From Nemertoderma westbladi (Eukaryota > Xenacoelomorpha > Nemertodermatida > Nemertodermatidae), in NCBI GenBank assembly GCA_032718475.1, contig JAUCBJ010009064.1:46433-110432 (forward strand): a stretch of 64,000 bases of DNA. Direction: 5' to 3'. The translations under genes were made by a program, and so were the position numbers. Shown here in pieces: positions 31,007 through 41,299 of this stretch. Every line of letters starts with the position of its first letter. Position 1 is the stretch's first letter. The notes below the pieces were generated by a model. The model was given only the letters and a program-made list of their open reading frames with translations. It was not told the origin of the DNA and ran no database searches.

Positions 31007-32837
31007 GTGGGGTCTTCGTGCAGCATCAGTGTAACTGTTATTGCAGTTATAATAAATTTATTTATCCAAATTTAAAATGCGTTAAATTATTATTACTGTA
31101 GGATAAATCAGCTGGTTTTTCTGACAAATTTTGCAATACATTGGGGTTGTCTGCATGTACCTAATGTGTACCGGTACTCTGGTACTGTCCACTGTCAGGC
31201 TGTACTCAATCCCTGAATCGAGAATCCTGCAATCAGTCAATACTGCAATACTGGTCAGCCGGTACCATACACTGCAGACATGCCATATCATGTAATCTAA
31301 TTAACCCCGGCAACCCTTGCGGTGATTAAAGTTTAGGCCTAATTAGCCCAGTACCGGCACCGGTAATAATAATATAATAGTTTAGATAGTTACCGCTAAT
31401 CATTCAGTCATTGCTGCATTGGCACGGTACACCGTACAGCTGTATTGCTGTACTGCCGTTGTCAGTTGTAGTGCGCACCGTACTGCCGTAGGTACCACCC
31501 ATGGCCTACTACACACAGGCCATGACAAGGACTTTGCTGTGAAATTAGCGTAGGCTGACTGTGCTGATTATCAGATTATGGTACTGTGGTACAAGCTATA
31601 TACTGTTAGGTATACTGCTGTATTGGGGTGGGGTTAGGAATAATCCATTTGTTTTAGCATTTAATCCCCTTATTTATTATAAAACCATTGGAAATATTCG
31701 CAAATGCCGCTCCATTCTGCCATTACTGTCTGAAACGCTCCCGACAGTCCGATGTATCTGGACCCGAGCAGCCGAGTTGCTTCAAGAGGTGATTAACGGG
31801 GGAATACTACGCAGTGCTACGGAATTGCTTGTTTGTCAGTACGATTCTATTTGGGTATTTACTACACTCAGACACTGGGAATACGGCGGTCGGTCAGATC
31901 GTAATGCGGGCCACTGCCAAGTTCCTCATGCCTCACTCCGGTCACCCACCTTGGAGTGCGGTGGGAAGAGTCCCACTTACTGACTTACGTCGACGACTGG
32001 ACGAATCGACGAGGATTGCGATCTGGGTTTAGCGGCGGCCCGGATCCTGGTATCGCCTGGGGGAAATGGTTGAACGTCGGGCATACTTGTATCGCACTGG
32101 ATTACGTTCTCTGCGACGTGAAAGTGTGAAGCGAATTCGTTGTCGAATTGGGTCGAAAGCTGCGGGAATTCTACTGTTCTACGGGAGTAAACCGCAGCGG
32201 TCCGGTGACTACGGACGGATACTACTGGGATAAGCAGGTATTTCGATCGAGTTTCTCGTATTCTCGATGCTCGACAGCTCGAGGCGGATAGAGAGTTGGT
32301 TGTGTTGGGCGGTGTTGTTCAATTCTATCAAACGTATTAAATAATTGGTAAAATAATAAAAACACACCAGATAAAGATACTGAGCTTATGGTAAAGAGAT
32401 AGGCCGAACTTACAATTTCCAAATAGATTGTTCATATAATAAATATATTTTTGGTATTTGATTTCAAGATAGGGGGGGGGGGGGGGGGACTGGACGCAAT
32501 AAAAATTAATCCCTCTCCAGGGGAAATTGGACGCAAATAACAACAGCTGATTACTCTCAAAAATAAAACTGTAACCTGTTCTATTGTGTTTACTTTATTG
32601 TTTTGGTTAAAATAACGTGCCACTGTAACCTGCTCCTTTCCCAAAATTGAGAAATTAATATTGAGGCGGGATATTAATTCGCCAAGATGGGATTTGCGTC
32701 CAGTCCCACCCCCCTCCTGTCTCTTGATTTTACTAAAAAATAGAATACATTGCATTTTACTGTTATAATTACTGTATTGAATAAAATAATTAATTTATTG
32801 TTTATTAAACCGTGCTAAGCACGTTGAACTGGAGCTT
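31007..32837. other. Non-coding region with ACCGGT words and a G-run
   Basis: Contains scattered ACCGGT words, inverted TGTACGGT-type copies around 31430-31500, and a G-run of 18 at about 32472-32489. A reading frame at 31561-31983 (140 codons) has no recognised domain and is not proposed as a gene. Confidence 0.4.
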
Positions 32838-33125
32838 TAACAATTCCCCACTAGCGGCAGACAGGAACTGTAAAAGTCTCTGTAGAATTTCTAATTAAGC
32901 AATGCTCTTAGGTAACTACTACTAAATTTCAGATGAATCTGATCGTTGGTTCTATAATTACAGCTATTTTTAAGTTTCTGTTAATTCGCCCCCTAGCGGC
33001 AGACAGGGGAACTGTAGAAGTCTGTCTGTGTGTAGAATTTCAAAATTTTTTATAGACTACATGTGTACCAAGTTTGGTTCCATTTCATCCTTGATTGACT
33101 GACTTATAAGCGTTCAAACATTCCT
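32838..33125 (-). repeat. Dispersed repeat, reverse copy, with a duplicated TAGCGGCAGACAGG block
   Basis: Two 140-bp-spaced copies of a segment with CTAGCGGCAGACAGG, AACTGTA and AGTCT (at about 32850 and 32991). The reverse strand of 32990-33125 matches the family at 30862 and 34325: TGGTACACATGT, CCAAACTTGG and AAATTTTGAAATTC. The motif CCCCCTAGCGGC also occurs inside the MITE-like element near 61413. Confidence 0.7.
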
Positions 33126-33594
33126 GCCACAAACATAGCCAGAGGCAGCCACAAACAAATAAAAGCTGCAGGAACTCTAGCGATAATTAATTAATTAATT
33201 ATTAAATACTGTTTCAATTAAATTACTTACGAAAATCTAGTCATCTTCTTTTAAATATGGACCCTGCATTCGTGGAAAATATAATATTTGATAATTCAGC
33301 AGTCAGCCTACGCTAATTTCACAGCAAAGTCCTTGTCATGGCCTGTGTGTAGTAGGCCATGGTACCACCCTACTACCGGTACCGGCTGACCGGTGGCAAC
33401 TAGCACTTCAGCACTTGCACAGCAACAGCACTACCGGCGATACACAGGTTGGAATTTATGTAGAGTTTGCTCAACAGTACAGATATAAAATAGTTATCTA
33501 AATTATATATATTACTATTGACAAGTATTGAAATATATACCGTTATTCGTGTTATCAGTATTTGCAACATCTGACATTGAAGAGGTGAGAGAAG
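33126..33594. other. Non-coding spacer
   Basis: Includes a TAATTAATTAAT run, and at 33370-33395 an ACCGGTACCGG-type block. No gene recognised. Confidence 0.4.
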
Positions 33595-34053
33595 ATGAAT
33601 ACCGGCACTCAACAAAACCAACGCTTATCACAGGTCGGTATGGTTACCTCGAAACCGGCGCGACTGTCCACTCGAATACAACTTCAAAACACAAACGCCA
33701 ACAATAAACTGAAAGCGAATCGAACGTCTTCAGAAGAATCTGTCATTGGGACGAAGAAAAGGAAGCCGAAACCACGGGAATGGACCACAGCTAAGATTGA
33801 ATGCTCCCATTGTCAGAGTTCCTGGACCGAAATTGAAACACCAATTGCCGATGGGCTTGATCTCTCAAACCAAAACTTCCTCTGCGGGGTTTGCGCGGCA
33901 GTAAAGATTGAAAGTCTGGAAGCTGGCATCCCTAGGTATTATTATTATAAAGAGCGTCAGCCTGCGTTTAATAAATATATTTTAATACAAAACAGGTCGA
34001 ACGCAAAGAGGCTTATAATGAAGACGAGTACTGCATTGATTATATTCCTATAA
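33595..34053 (+). pseudogene. Small frame with a Cys4-type zinc motif, running into a repeat
   Basis: ATG at 33595 opens 152 codons. The first 110 residues are basic and Ser/Asn/Thr-rich, ending with a candidate zinc site CSHCQSSW and CGVCAAVK, similar in spacing to the PHD-like fingers of LINE ORF1 proteins such as the one at 39.7 kb; a His that would complete such a finger is not obvious. From about residue 113 the frame enters a repeat present again at 35.34-35.72 kb. There the reading CCTAG then GTATTA, and a following AACAG, could mark a small intron, but the implied frame does not match the conserved one. It is likely the 5' part of a broken retrotransposon ORF1 or a small lineage-specific gene; unresolved. 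Confidence 0.4.
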
Positions 34054-34165
34054 ACCACCTGGCTTTGCATATTGAACGTGCGTTTGGAAATAAGTTCGTG
34101 CTACCCTTCCGTGGGTGGTAGATGTCGCGGTTATGTATTGGTGGGTGGGAAGGGAGGGGGGGGGG
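33930..34165 (+). repeat. Dispersed repeat with exon-like frame, copy 1 of 3
   Basis: Contains an acceptor-like ACAAAACAG, then 42 codons (33996-34121) ending in TAG and reading ...KEAYNEDEY..., IPINHLALHIE and KFVLPFRGW. The same frame is readable in the copies at 35406 and 35562. Differences between copies include several third-position changes (GAA/GAG, GCT/GCA, GAT/GAC), as if the frame was once translated. Confidence 0.75.
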
Positions 34166-34324
34166 GGGTGCAGATTAAAAGGGGTGAACACGTACTGTCC
34201 CCCTTTCTTTGATTAATTGGTGGTGTGGGTTAATCTCTCATAACCTGATTTTGTGATACAGTCGCACAATTTTAATTTGTATCTCATAACTGGGCCTCGT
34301 GCTGCGCGAAGGCCCCACGAACGT
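34166..34324. other. Non-coding spacer
   Basis: Begins with a G-run (about 34150-34168), then AT-rich DNA and a GC-rich GCTGCGCGAAGGCC just before the next repeat. Confidence 0.4.
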
Positions 34325-34462
34325 GTCGTTCTGTCGTTCTGTCGCGTCCAATTTTAAACGTTAATAACTCGGCCAATCTTTGATGAAATCTATCCAAACT
34401 TGGTACACATGTTGTTTGGCAAAAGTTTAGAAATTTTCCAAGTAGAATTTCCGTGTGGCCTT
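34325..34462 (+). repeat. Dispersed repeat, copy 2
   Basis: The same family as 30862-31006 in the same orientation: doubled CTGTCGTT, then AACTCGGCCAATC, TGATGAAATCTATCC, AACTTGGTACACATG and TTCCAAGTAGAATT. It lacks the T-run found in copy 1. Such short blocks of high identity amid unrelated DNA indicate a small transposable unit. Confidence 0.85.
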
Positions 34463-35335
34463 CGAGAAGCTAAGATAATAGCAGTTAATTAGTTAATTAA
34501 GTTGATTACGGTAAAAACACCATTTTCAACCTGCCTTTTAAAGGAAATTAATTGTTTTACAGTATAAGATTTAAATAATTATACTTAAAAATTATACAGA
34601 TGTAATCCACATACGCCATTCTATTATAGTTTTTAATTAGTTCAAGTGATTTGCTTTAATAATTGTGTCTTTAATTGATCTAAAGTAATTAAAACGGCAT
34701 AAAAAATTGATTCTCATTAAATACTGCTCATTTATTGGCCAACATGCTGGTACATAGATGGAAGGATGTGTGTGTAAGGCAGCCAGTTGCTGGGAATGAT
34801 TATTGGTCAAGTCTCTGCTGGTGTGGAGCTAGCTGGCTTGAGTTGTGGCTGTAGACTAACCAGAGAGGAATTGTACTGTAATAGGCAACCAGTATTGCTA
34901 TTCCAGCCCAGACATCATTCTTGAAATCCAACATCCCAACATCCTTCCTGTATTGACTCTACTATAAGTGTTGTATTGCTATCTCAGGTAAATGACAGAT
35001 ATAATAACATAAATACAATCCATGGCATGGCTGTTGTGTAGGCTTCTGAAATAGTTTATTCCACAATGTATATGTCTGGTTATTTATTAATTGAATTTTT
35101 GCAAAGTAGTAAAATTAATGTTCTTAAAAATAATATTATTATTTTATATGTAACCTAGGAAATTAGCTACATTTTTTCGCTGCAGCTTTAAGAGTGTACA
35201 TTGATTTAATATTATTTCAATACCCATATTACTACATCGGCATAAGATGCGTTGGCGTTGTATCACACATCTCCACATATCACACATCTCCACATAGATG
35301 TATCAACAGTTACTCGCACAGTTTCGAAACTTCGC
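34463..35335. other. Non-coding stretch
   Basis: AT-rich; nothing recognised besides a direct tandem of TATCACACATCTCCACA at about 35260-35295. Confidence 0.4.
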
Positions 35336-35339
35336 ATAG

Positions 35340-35725
35340 TTATAACTGTATAAAGATCGTCAGTCTGCGTTTAGGAAAAATATTTTATGACAAAACAGGA
35401 CAAGCGACGAGCGCAACGAGGCATATAATGAAGACGAGTACTGCGTTGACTAAATTGTTATATAAACCACCTGGCTTCACATATTGATCGCATCCCTAGT
35501 TATTATTATTATAAAGATCGTCCTAGCCTGCGTTTAAGAAATATATTTAAATACAAAACAGGACGAACGCAAAGAGGCTTATAATGAAAACGAGTACTGC
35601 GTTTATTATATTCCTATAAACCACCTGGCTTTGCATATTTAACGTGCGATTGGAAATAAGTTCGTGCTACCCTTCCGTGGGTGGTAGATGTCGCGGTTAT
35701 GTATTGGTGGTTGGGAAGGGTGGGA
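35340..35725 (+). repeat. Dispersed repeat with exon-like frame, copies 2 and 3
   Basis: Copy 2 (35340-35490) reads DERNEAYNEDEYCVD from 35406 and then loses frame at TAA. Copy 3 (35491-35725) reads DERKEAYNENEYCVY from 35562, has one TAA, then recovers NKFVLPFRGW and TAG at 35685-35687. Both are preceded by ATTATAAAGATCGTC-type sequence and an AAAACAG. They lie tail to head and match the copy at 33930. Confidence 0.75.
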
Positions 35726-35831
35726 CACTAAGGCATTTCCTAAAGGTTGAGATTCTTTTCATGAGAGAAATAAACAAAAGAAAGTTAAAGATAGTTAAAA
35801 GCATTCATGCAAAAAATAAAAATTCCATGGT

Positions 35832-35894
35832 CCACTTGCGGGGCTCGAACCCTCGGTAGAGAACTGAATTCAAGGTGGGCATTAACCAAAGTGG
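35832..35894 (-). ncRNA. tRNA-like element (box B, acceptor-like ends), no canonical D-arm
   Basis: On the minus strand, 63 bases start CCACTTTGG and end GCAAGTGG, so CCACTT pairs with AAGTGG as an acceptor-like stem, and a T-arm-like GAGGGTTCGAGCCCC carries a good box B (GGTTCGAGCCC). A D-arm is not recognisable and the middle (ACCTTGAATTCAGTT) is a possible anticodon arm. Probably the head of a SINE or a tRNA pseudogene and not a working tRNA. Confidence 0.5.
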
Positions 35895-36790
35895 TACTTT
35901 AGGTACACTACGTACATCATTACTTGTTATATATTTACTTTTATCCTTTATAGGTATTTTTTCACTCGTTATATATAGACAAACTTTAACTTTATTTGCC
36001 ATCAATAGTTAGTTAATACATAAAAATTGCACCCCAGCACCATTATTTTTATTATCTTATAATAAGTATTAAGTTGAGATGAGAATGGGATGGTGAACTA
36101 ATTATTGTCTATGGTGGCCTGTGTAGCAGCTAATAGCATAGCTAGTAAGGAAATGACACCCAGGAAATGAAGTATTATGTATGATAGTATGAGATTAGTG
36201 ATTATGTATGAGATTTAGAGTTCGAACTGGCGAGTTGTGGGGGGAGGGTGAGGTTGGGGGGGGGGGGGGGAGGGTGGGGGCGCTGGTGGGTCGCTATTTC
36301 AAATTCCGGCTCTGAATCAAGTATTTTTTCCCTTATTTTAGAGGTGAGGGAGGTGTACAGGAGGGCGGTGCGTTGTTTACTTTTTTTCGATTTTATTGTT
36401 CTACCGGCGCACAAAAGTTGCCAAATGGCAAAAAAAATTTCTTTAAATTTCGTCTATATCTTCACGGATCCCAAGAGGGTTGAAATTTTGAGTCATCGCG
36501 ATGCGCCATAATTAAATTTATAGCAATATAATACATTGATGAAAGATCAATGACTCAAGAAAGAACTTCCTGCATGCCTCAAATGTCATCAAATTGGTCC
36601 AAACTTAGTTGGATACTAAAATTGTATTTTGGTACCAAGGGAAGTAGTGCCACACTTTGGTAGTAGTGACGACCGCAATGTCCGATTTAGTGGGGGTAGA
36701 CACCTTCAAATCAAACGTAGCTGCTGTCAGTCGTAGATCAATTTGTAGCTATCATTTTTCCTTTCAATCTATCCACAATTCACTATACCA
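35895..36790. other. Non-coding stretch with a long G-rich tract
   Basis: A G-rich block lies at about 36236-36285 with runs of up to 12 G. A reading frame across it (36248-36511) is composition-driven. No gene recognised. Confidence 0.45.
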
Positions 36791-37629
36791 TCAACACGAC
36801 AACAGATGATACTTTTGAAACAACAGACATACTACTTCTGACAGAGACAATGGCCAAACATATGGACATCCCAGGGTTCACATGCCATGATACGGAATGC
36901 TCCCAGTGTGACCATGGACGGCCATCCGGGGGCCTATGTACTGTATTGCAGTCAACACGAGGCTACACACCACACAGAGAGTCCTTTTTAGGAATGTCAA
37001 ACTGATTGCCCTTGATACCAACCTCATAGCTATACTATGTGGTTATTCTACTCCACAAACGAACGTTTCTGATATCCTCTTGGATTTAGTTAATGCATTG
37101 AATACACAGTCCGTGCCAAGTCGAAAAACCTTGTAATACTTTGCGGGGATTTTAACTGTAGGGGAGACAAATATTGCGACCATGGAGAGATGCTTTGCAA
37201 CGGGCTCCTTGGTGCTGCCTAGCACTGCCTCAATGACCCGAAGATCCCAACATATATATCGAGGAATGGGGAGAGCACAATCGACTTAGGAGGGGCTCAT
37301 TGACCACATGATGGTGGAGGTGATGCCGACAATGAACACCAAACACCAGCGTATCTCAGCTTGTATTCAAATGGACTCCAGCATATCAAACAGAAAGACA
37401 AGAACCCCAGCAATAAGACGCATTGATGTGGATGTTCTGGGCAGCACTCTGGATATCGAGGAATTCCAATAACTTCTTAACTCTGACATTAACATGGTTT
37501 GTACCTATCTATCCTAAAACTGATTAGATCTCAGAATCTGCAAAAGCCCCTAAGAGAAGGGAAGGAAAACCATGGTTTGACCAATCTTGCTACTTGGTCC
37601 GCAATGAACTCCGCAGAACATGATGGGAA

Positions 37630-38133
37630 ATGAAAAATAATTTTAATCAACAAACTCGAGATAAATACAGACTACTTCAGCGCAGTTATACCCAATTGAT
37701 AAAAGATAAACGCAAAATCTACGAATCCCACCAGGAACTCAAACCGATAGAAAAATGTGAACAAGATAGATCACGTTTCTGGAACATACTAAACAAGAGG
37801 GCTACCAAACCGGTAGCACAGAATGTTCCTGAAGAGACATGGTCTACGCATTTCTCTACAATCCTAAATCGCAACACAACTACTGAGCTTCCAGAAATCG
37901 ATGATAACCCTAATATTGACCTAGACAAACCAATCGACGCTTCTGAGGTTACCAAAGCAGTGAACTCTAACAAAAATGGCAAAGCTCCGTGGCCAGACGG
38001 CATCACTAATGACGTTCTGAAAGCTGCGGGTTCGGCCATCTTTTACCGTTTTTATTTGGCCTTTTTCATTATTTTTATCAGCTGGATTATGTCCGGCGAT
38101 TTGGCTGATTTCATATATAATATCGCTTTATAA
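37630..38133 (+). pseudogene. LINE linker and RT start (decayed)
   Basis: 167 codons; the first 135 are a Lys/Asn-rich linker ending in the pre-RT motif KNGKAPWPDGI (normally APGPDGI, so Gly is replaced by Trp) and NDVLKAAGS. After AIFYRF the frame is foreign: it enters a hydrophobic AT-rich insertion containing a perfect inverted repeat at 38119-38141 and stops. The RT resumes at YRGIALL near 38158. Confidence 0.8.
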
Positions 38134-38417
38134 GCGATATTATACTGACTGCTGCTACAGAGGCATCGCCCTGTTATCCTGCCTGATGAAAACATATACG
38201 TCAATCATAGCGTCAATCATAGCGTCAAGACTGTACAACTGGGCGGAAACAAGAACATCCTTCCACCAGAACAATACGGTTTTCGCAAAGGTCACTCTAC
38301 TACCCAGGCAGCAAAAGAGAGCCATATGAACGTATTAAATGTGCTTTACAACCGAAAGGGGGACACGCATACTGCGTCTTTGTAGACTTTCAAAAATGTT
38401 TTGATTCTATCAATAGA

Positions 38418-38756
38418 GTGAAACTGTATTGGAAGCTATCACATCATATCTTGGAGTTAGTAAGAAATTTATCAACGCTATATGGGCTATTCTTGCTATT
38501 AATTATGTTTGTATCTTGGTGCCTTTGTGTTAGATATGTGACTCAAGCGGTTTTCCAAGGGGATAAGTTATCCCCGCTGCTCTTCACACTTTTTGTGTCA
38601 GACCTCCCAGCCGTAATTATTGCTACAGGCCGTGTGGTATATATGTATGCGGACGACTTCGCTATATTTGAGAAATCGATAGAAGAGGTACAAAGTGGAT
38701 TAGACGTTTTACTGAATTTCTGTAAATTGAATGACTTAACTGTAAATATTTCTTAG
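38418..38756 (+). pseudogene. LINE RT palm with YADD (decayed)
   Basis: 112 codons with GDKLSPLLFTLFVSDLPAVI, the catalytic MYADDFAIFEKS and NFCKLNDLTVNIS before a TAG stop at 38754. The upstream Asp-containing block (reading VDFQKCFDSI around 38380-38400) lies in another frame. The YADD motif is intact but the enzyme is broken. Confidence 0.8.
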
Positions 38757-38799
38757 ACAAAGGCAGTTAGATTTCAACGAGGCGGCCAACTTTCACGTA

Positions 38800-39222
38800 A
38801 TGATGTATTACACTACGATGGACAACAAATTGACTTTGTTAGTTCGTTTAACTATGTACCTTGGTGTCACACTATCAACAAAGAAAGGTCCTGGGGGCCA
38901 TTACAAAGATTTACATCACAAAGGCCTCGCATGCTCTATAGGGCTAGCGGCTCCTAGAATAAATCTAACTTTAGTGTCGATGGAGTCAGCAAAACGTCTA
39001 TGGCAGTGTGTAATTTTGCCAGCTGTCAGCTATGCTATGGCTGCAAACATTCACGACGGCCGACGAAATAGCACAATTGGACCACGTCTACCGTACCAGA
39101 GCGGACCACGTCTACCGTACCAGAGTGGACCACGTCTACCGTACCAGAGTGGACCACGTCTACCGTACCAGAGTTGACCACATCTACCGTACCAGAGTGG
39201 ACCACGTCTACCGTACCAGAGC
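38800..39222 (+). pseudogene. LINE RT thumb/C-terminus with expanded octapeptide repeat
   Basis: Reads ILPAVSYAMAANIHDGRR and then, in one frame, IAQLDHVYRTR followed by five further copies of DHVYRTRV/DHIYRTRV encoded by a 24-bp tandem repeat (39079-39222). The normal protein would continue from one copy to FFRKLWCG. The expansion is in phase (24 bp), so it would only lengthen the protein. Confidence 0.75.
39079..39222 (+). repeat. 24-bp tandem array, six copies, in LINE coding frame
   Basis: Units at 39079, 39103, 39127, 39151, 39175 and 39199, each GGACCACGTCTACCGTACC followed by AGAG[C/T]. The fifth has two changes (TGACCACATC). The low divergence implies recent expansion. Confidence 0.95.
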
Positions 39223-39440
39223 TTTCTTTAGGAAGCTCTGGTGCGGTATCAGCAAAGTAGACGTGTAAGTTGTGCACTACCACCAAATGCTGGAGGCGCT
39301 TGGAATCCTGTGTCTGCTGGCAGTGCAACGAAACTGCATCAAAGGACCACTTCTCGAATTGCCCATCATTGCCCAAATTCTGTGCCCTATACCTCGAGAA
39401 CCTCACCCGAGGCGAACCTGACACAAACATTACATTATAT

Positions 39441-39600
39441 TTATTCATTTATATAATACTCAATTTTAGTGTAATTTTTAATAGTTAGTGCACATTTTTA
39501 ATTCCATATGTTTTGGACTAATAATAAGGATAATAATAACTAAGAATAATAACAATCCTGTTTTGTAGTGATTTGACTATATTGCTGGTGATTTGACTAT
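39441..39600. other. Spacer between two LINEs
   Basis: AT-rich; nothing recognised. Probably the flanking or leader sequence of the following LINE. Confidence 0.4.
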
Positions 39601-39691
39601 ATATTGATATACTGCTCTACTGCTGTTGCTGTATACTGATACCGGTACTTTTAATACTTCTGTACTGACTACTGGTAATCAGACTTCAGCT

Positions 39692-41299
39692 ATGAAACCC
39701 TCAACGCTAACGGCAAACAACCCTTACGACCCCCTTTCCGGCGATGAATCATCGACAGGGATTGAAATAATATCAGAATCGGAAGCCAACCAAAAAACAC
39801 AACCCACCGGCAGGAAAAAGACTACCTCGCCCAAAAAAAAGTCGAAAGATAAACAATCGCAAATAGTCTTTACCGGTACCGAAAGTGGACGCAGTAAACC
39901 ATCTTCCGCTCGGGGGCCTGCCGCGCCTACATGTGGCACACGCACTCGTACAGCTGATACCGGTAGCAATCGCCGGCACTCGCTACACGGAGGTACTGAC
40001 TGCAATACAGCGGGTTCGGATTCCAACACTTTATGCACGGTCTGTAACAAGAAGGTGACCAGCAAGGGTCTTCAGTGTTTCCGTTGTAATAAATGGGAAC
40101 ACGCGCATCATTCTGAAATTCCCCCAGCCATTTACAACGTCCTCGGCTCAATTGAATCCCTCGCGTTCTTCTGCAAGTTTTGTCGTTCGCAACCAAACTC
40201 CGCCTGCGACTCAGATAAAGGTACCGGTACAGCCGGTACTAACACAGATATCGATAACAAATTGGAAAAACTTTGCCTTCAATTCAACGACCTACATGCA
40301 TTCCTCATTGGCGACTCGGTTTCAGTTGACTGTAATGTCGATGACATTGCTACCTCGGTCACCGAACCTGAGTGGACTACGGTTCCTCAAACTGGCAGTC
40401 GGCGGAACAAACCTACTCGAAAACCAGTGAACTCTATATCGGCACCGAAAGCCTACGGTGGCTCTTCGAATGGCTGTTCCTCAGTGAGCTTGGAGGATAC
40501 CATCCAGTCTTGTGTAAACAAGGCAATAAAATCAACCATTAACTCACAACGGACAGAAAAACTGTTGTTTGTTGAAAACGCCCCTCCACCTTCTGTAGGA
40601 GTTTCGGACATAGAGTTTGTTCAGGAAATGTTGGTACATATGGACTGCAGCTCAGCACACGTTGTCTCTGCGTGGAGATTAACCAACGGTGCAGGCTCTA
40701 AGGATCTCAAAACGCTTCTCGAGGTAGTCTTTGACAGCACTGAGGACAGGGACAATGTCCTATCCAACCGTCGTAAACTAGCAATGGGTGAGTTATACAA
40801 ACGAGTATTCATCCGCCCGGATATATCTCCAGATGCGCGGCGTCATCGGGATATTATCCGAGCACACGCGTACCGAATGCGGCAATCTGATCCTACATGC
40901 ACTCTCTCGGTAGTATATGATTTCCCCAATAACTGTTACAAAATTTGCAATCGTCTACAGAACGGAAAGATAGACTGGCGAACCGAAGTTCGCCTGTCAG
41001 ACTCTGATTTCGCGGCTGCGGAGCGCCTTATGGTTTCTCACCGTCGGAAAGGTTCACAGGGACCTCGCTTTTCCAGTAAACAGTCGCCAAACCCCACCGA
41101 AGTACCACCGACGCAGTTGTCTAGCGGCCGTCCTCAGCGGCACTCTGCCGCGGCACTACTCCTGGCAATTCACCACCAACCGTGCCTAGTCCGACACCCT
41201 CGGAAAACTAAACTGTGGAGACACTCAGGCACCTCCGGAACTACATCCAGATTCTGCCTCCATTCCTTGCTACTATTGCAATGCACAAGCGATAAATGA
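39692..41299 (+). CDS. LINE ORF1 protein with PHD-like zinc finger
   Basis: ATG at 39692 (MKPSTLTANN) gives about 535 codons. The N-terminus is Ser/Thr/Lys-rich and disordered. Residues about 115-165 form a PHD-like zinc finger: LCTVCNKKV, then QCFRCNKWEH, HHSE and FFCKFCRS (Cys4-His-Cys3 style). The middle is Asn/Ser-rich. Residues about 320-450 form an RRM-like nucleic-acid chaperone region with EMLVHMDCSSAHV, LLEVVFDSTEDRDNVL and RVFIRPDISPDARRHRD. The last 50 residues (SAAALLLAIHHQPC onward) look frame-shifted: the +2 frame reads a Pro/Ser-rich tail and ends in TAA at 41209, which is probably the original end. Role: binds the element RNA. Confidence 0.85.
   Translation: MKPSTLTANNPYDPLSGDESSTGIEIISESEANQKTQPTGRKKTTSPKKKSKDKQSQIVFTGTESGRSKPSSARGPAAPTCGTRTRTADTGSNRRHSLHGGTDCNTAGSDSNTLCTVCNKKVTSKGLQCFRCNKWEHAHHSEIPPAIYNVLGSIESLAFFCKFCRSQPNSACDSDKGTGTAGTNTDIDNKLEKLCLQFNDLHAFLIGDSVSVDCNVDDIATSVTEPEWTTVPQTGSRRNKPTRKPVNSISAPKAYGGSSNGCSSVSLEDTIQSCVNKAIKSTINSQRTEKLLFVENAPPPSVGVSDIEFVQEMLVHMDCSSAHVVSAWRLTNGAGSKDLKTLLEVVFDSTEDRDNVLSNRRKLAMGELYKRVFIRPDISPDARRHRDIIRAHAYRMRQSDPTCTLSVVYDFPNNCYKICNRLQNGKIDWRTEVRLSDSDFAAAERLMVSHRRKGSQGPRFSSKQSPNPTEVPPTQLSSGRPQRHSAAALLLAIHHQPCLVRHPRKTKLWRHSGTSGTTSRFCLHSLLLLQCTSDK

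Larger units (their letters stand above)
36800..39440 (+). mobile_element. APE-type LINE, heavily decayed
   Basis: Order on the plus strand: endonuclease pieces (ILLLTETMAKHMDIPGFTC near 36830 and ILCGDFNCRGDKYCDHG near 37140), a linker, then RT. The endonuclease has the GDFN motif but several frame changes. Recovered RT segments include KNGKAPWPDGITNDVLKAA, YRGIALLSCLMK, a GDKLSPLLFTLFVSDLP with YMYADDFAIFE, and the thumb FNYLGVTLSTKKG. A Cys-rich C-terminus reads CWQCNETASKDHFSNC near 39330. It has at least five frame changes or stops. Confidence 0.85.

Noticed and set aside
31561-31983. Frame of 140 codons
   Set aside because: No domain, ordinary composition for a chance frame in a non-coding region, no start or splice context.
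36248-36511. Frame across a G-rich tract
   Set aside because: Gly/Trp-rich start is a product of the G-run; no domain.
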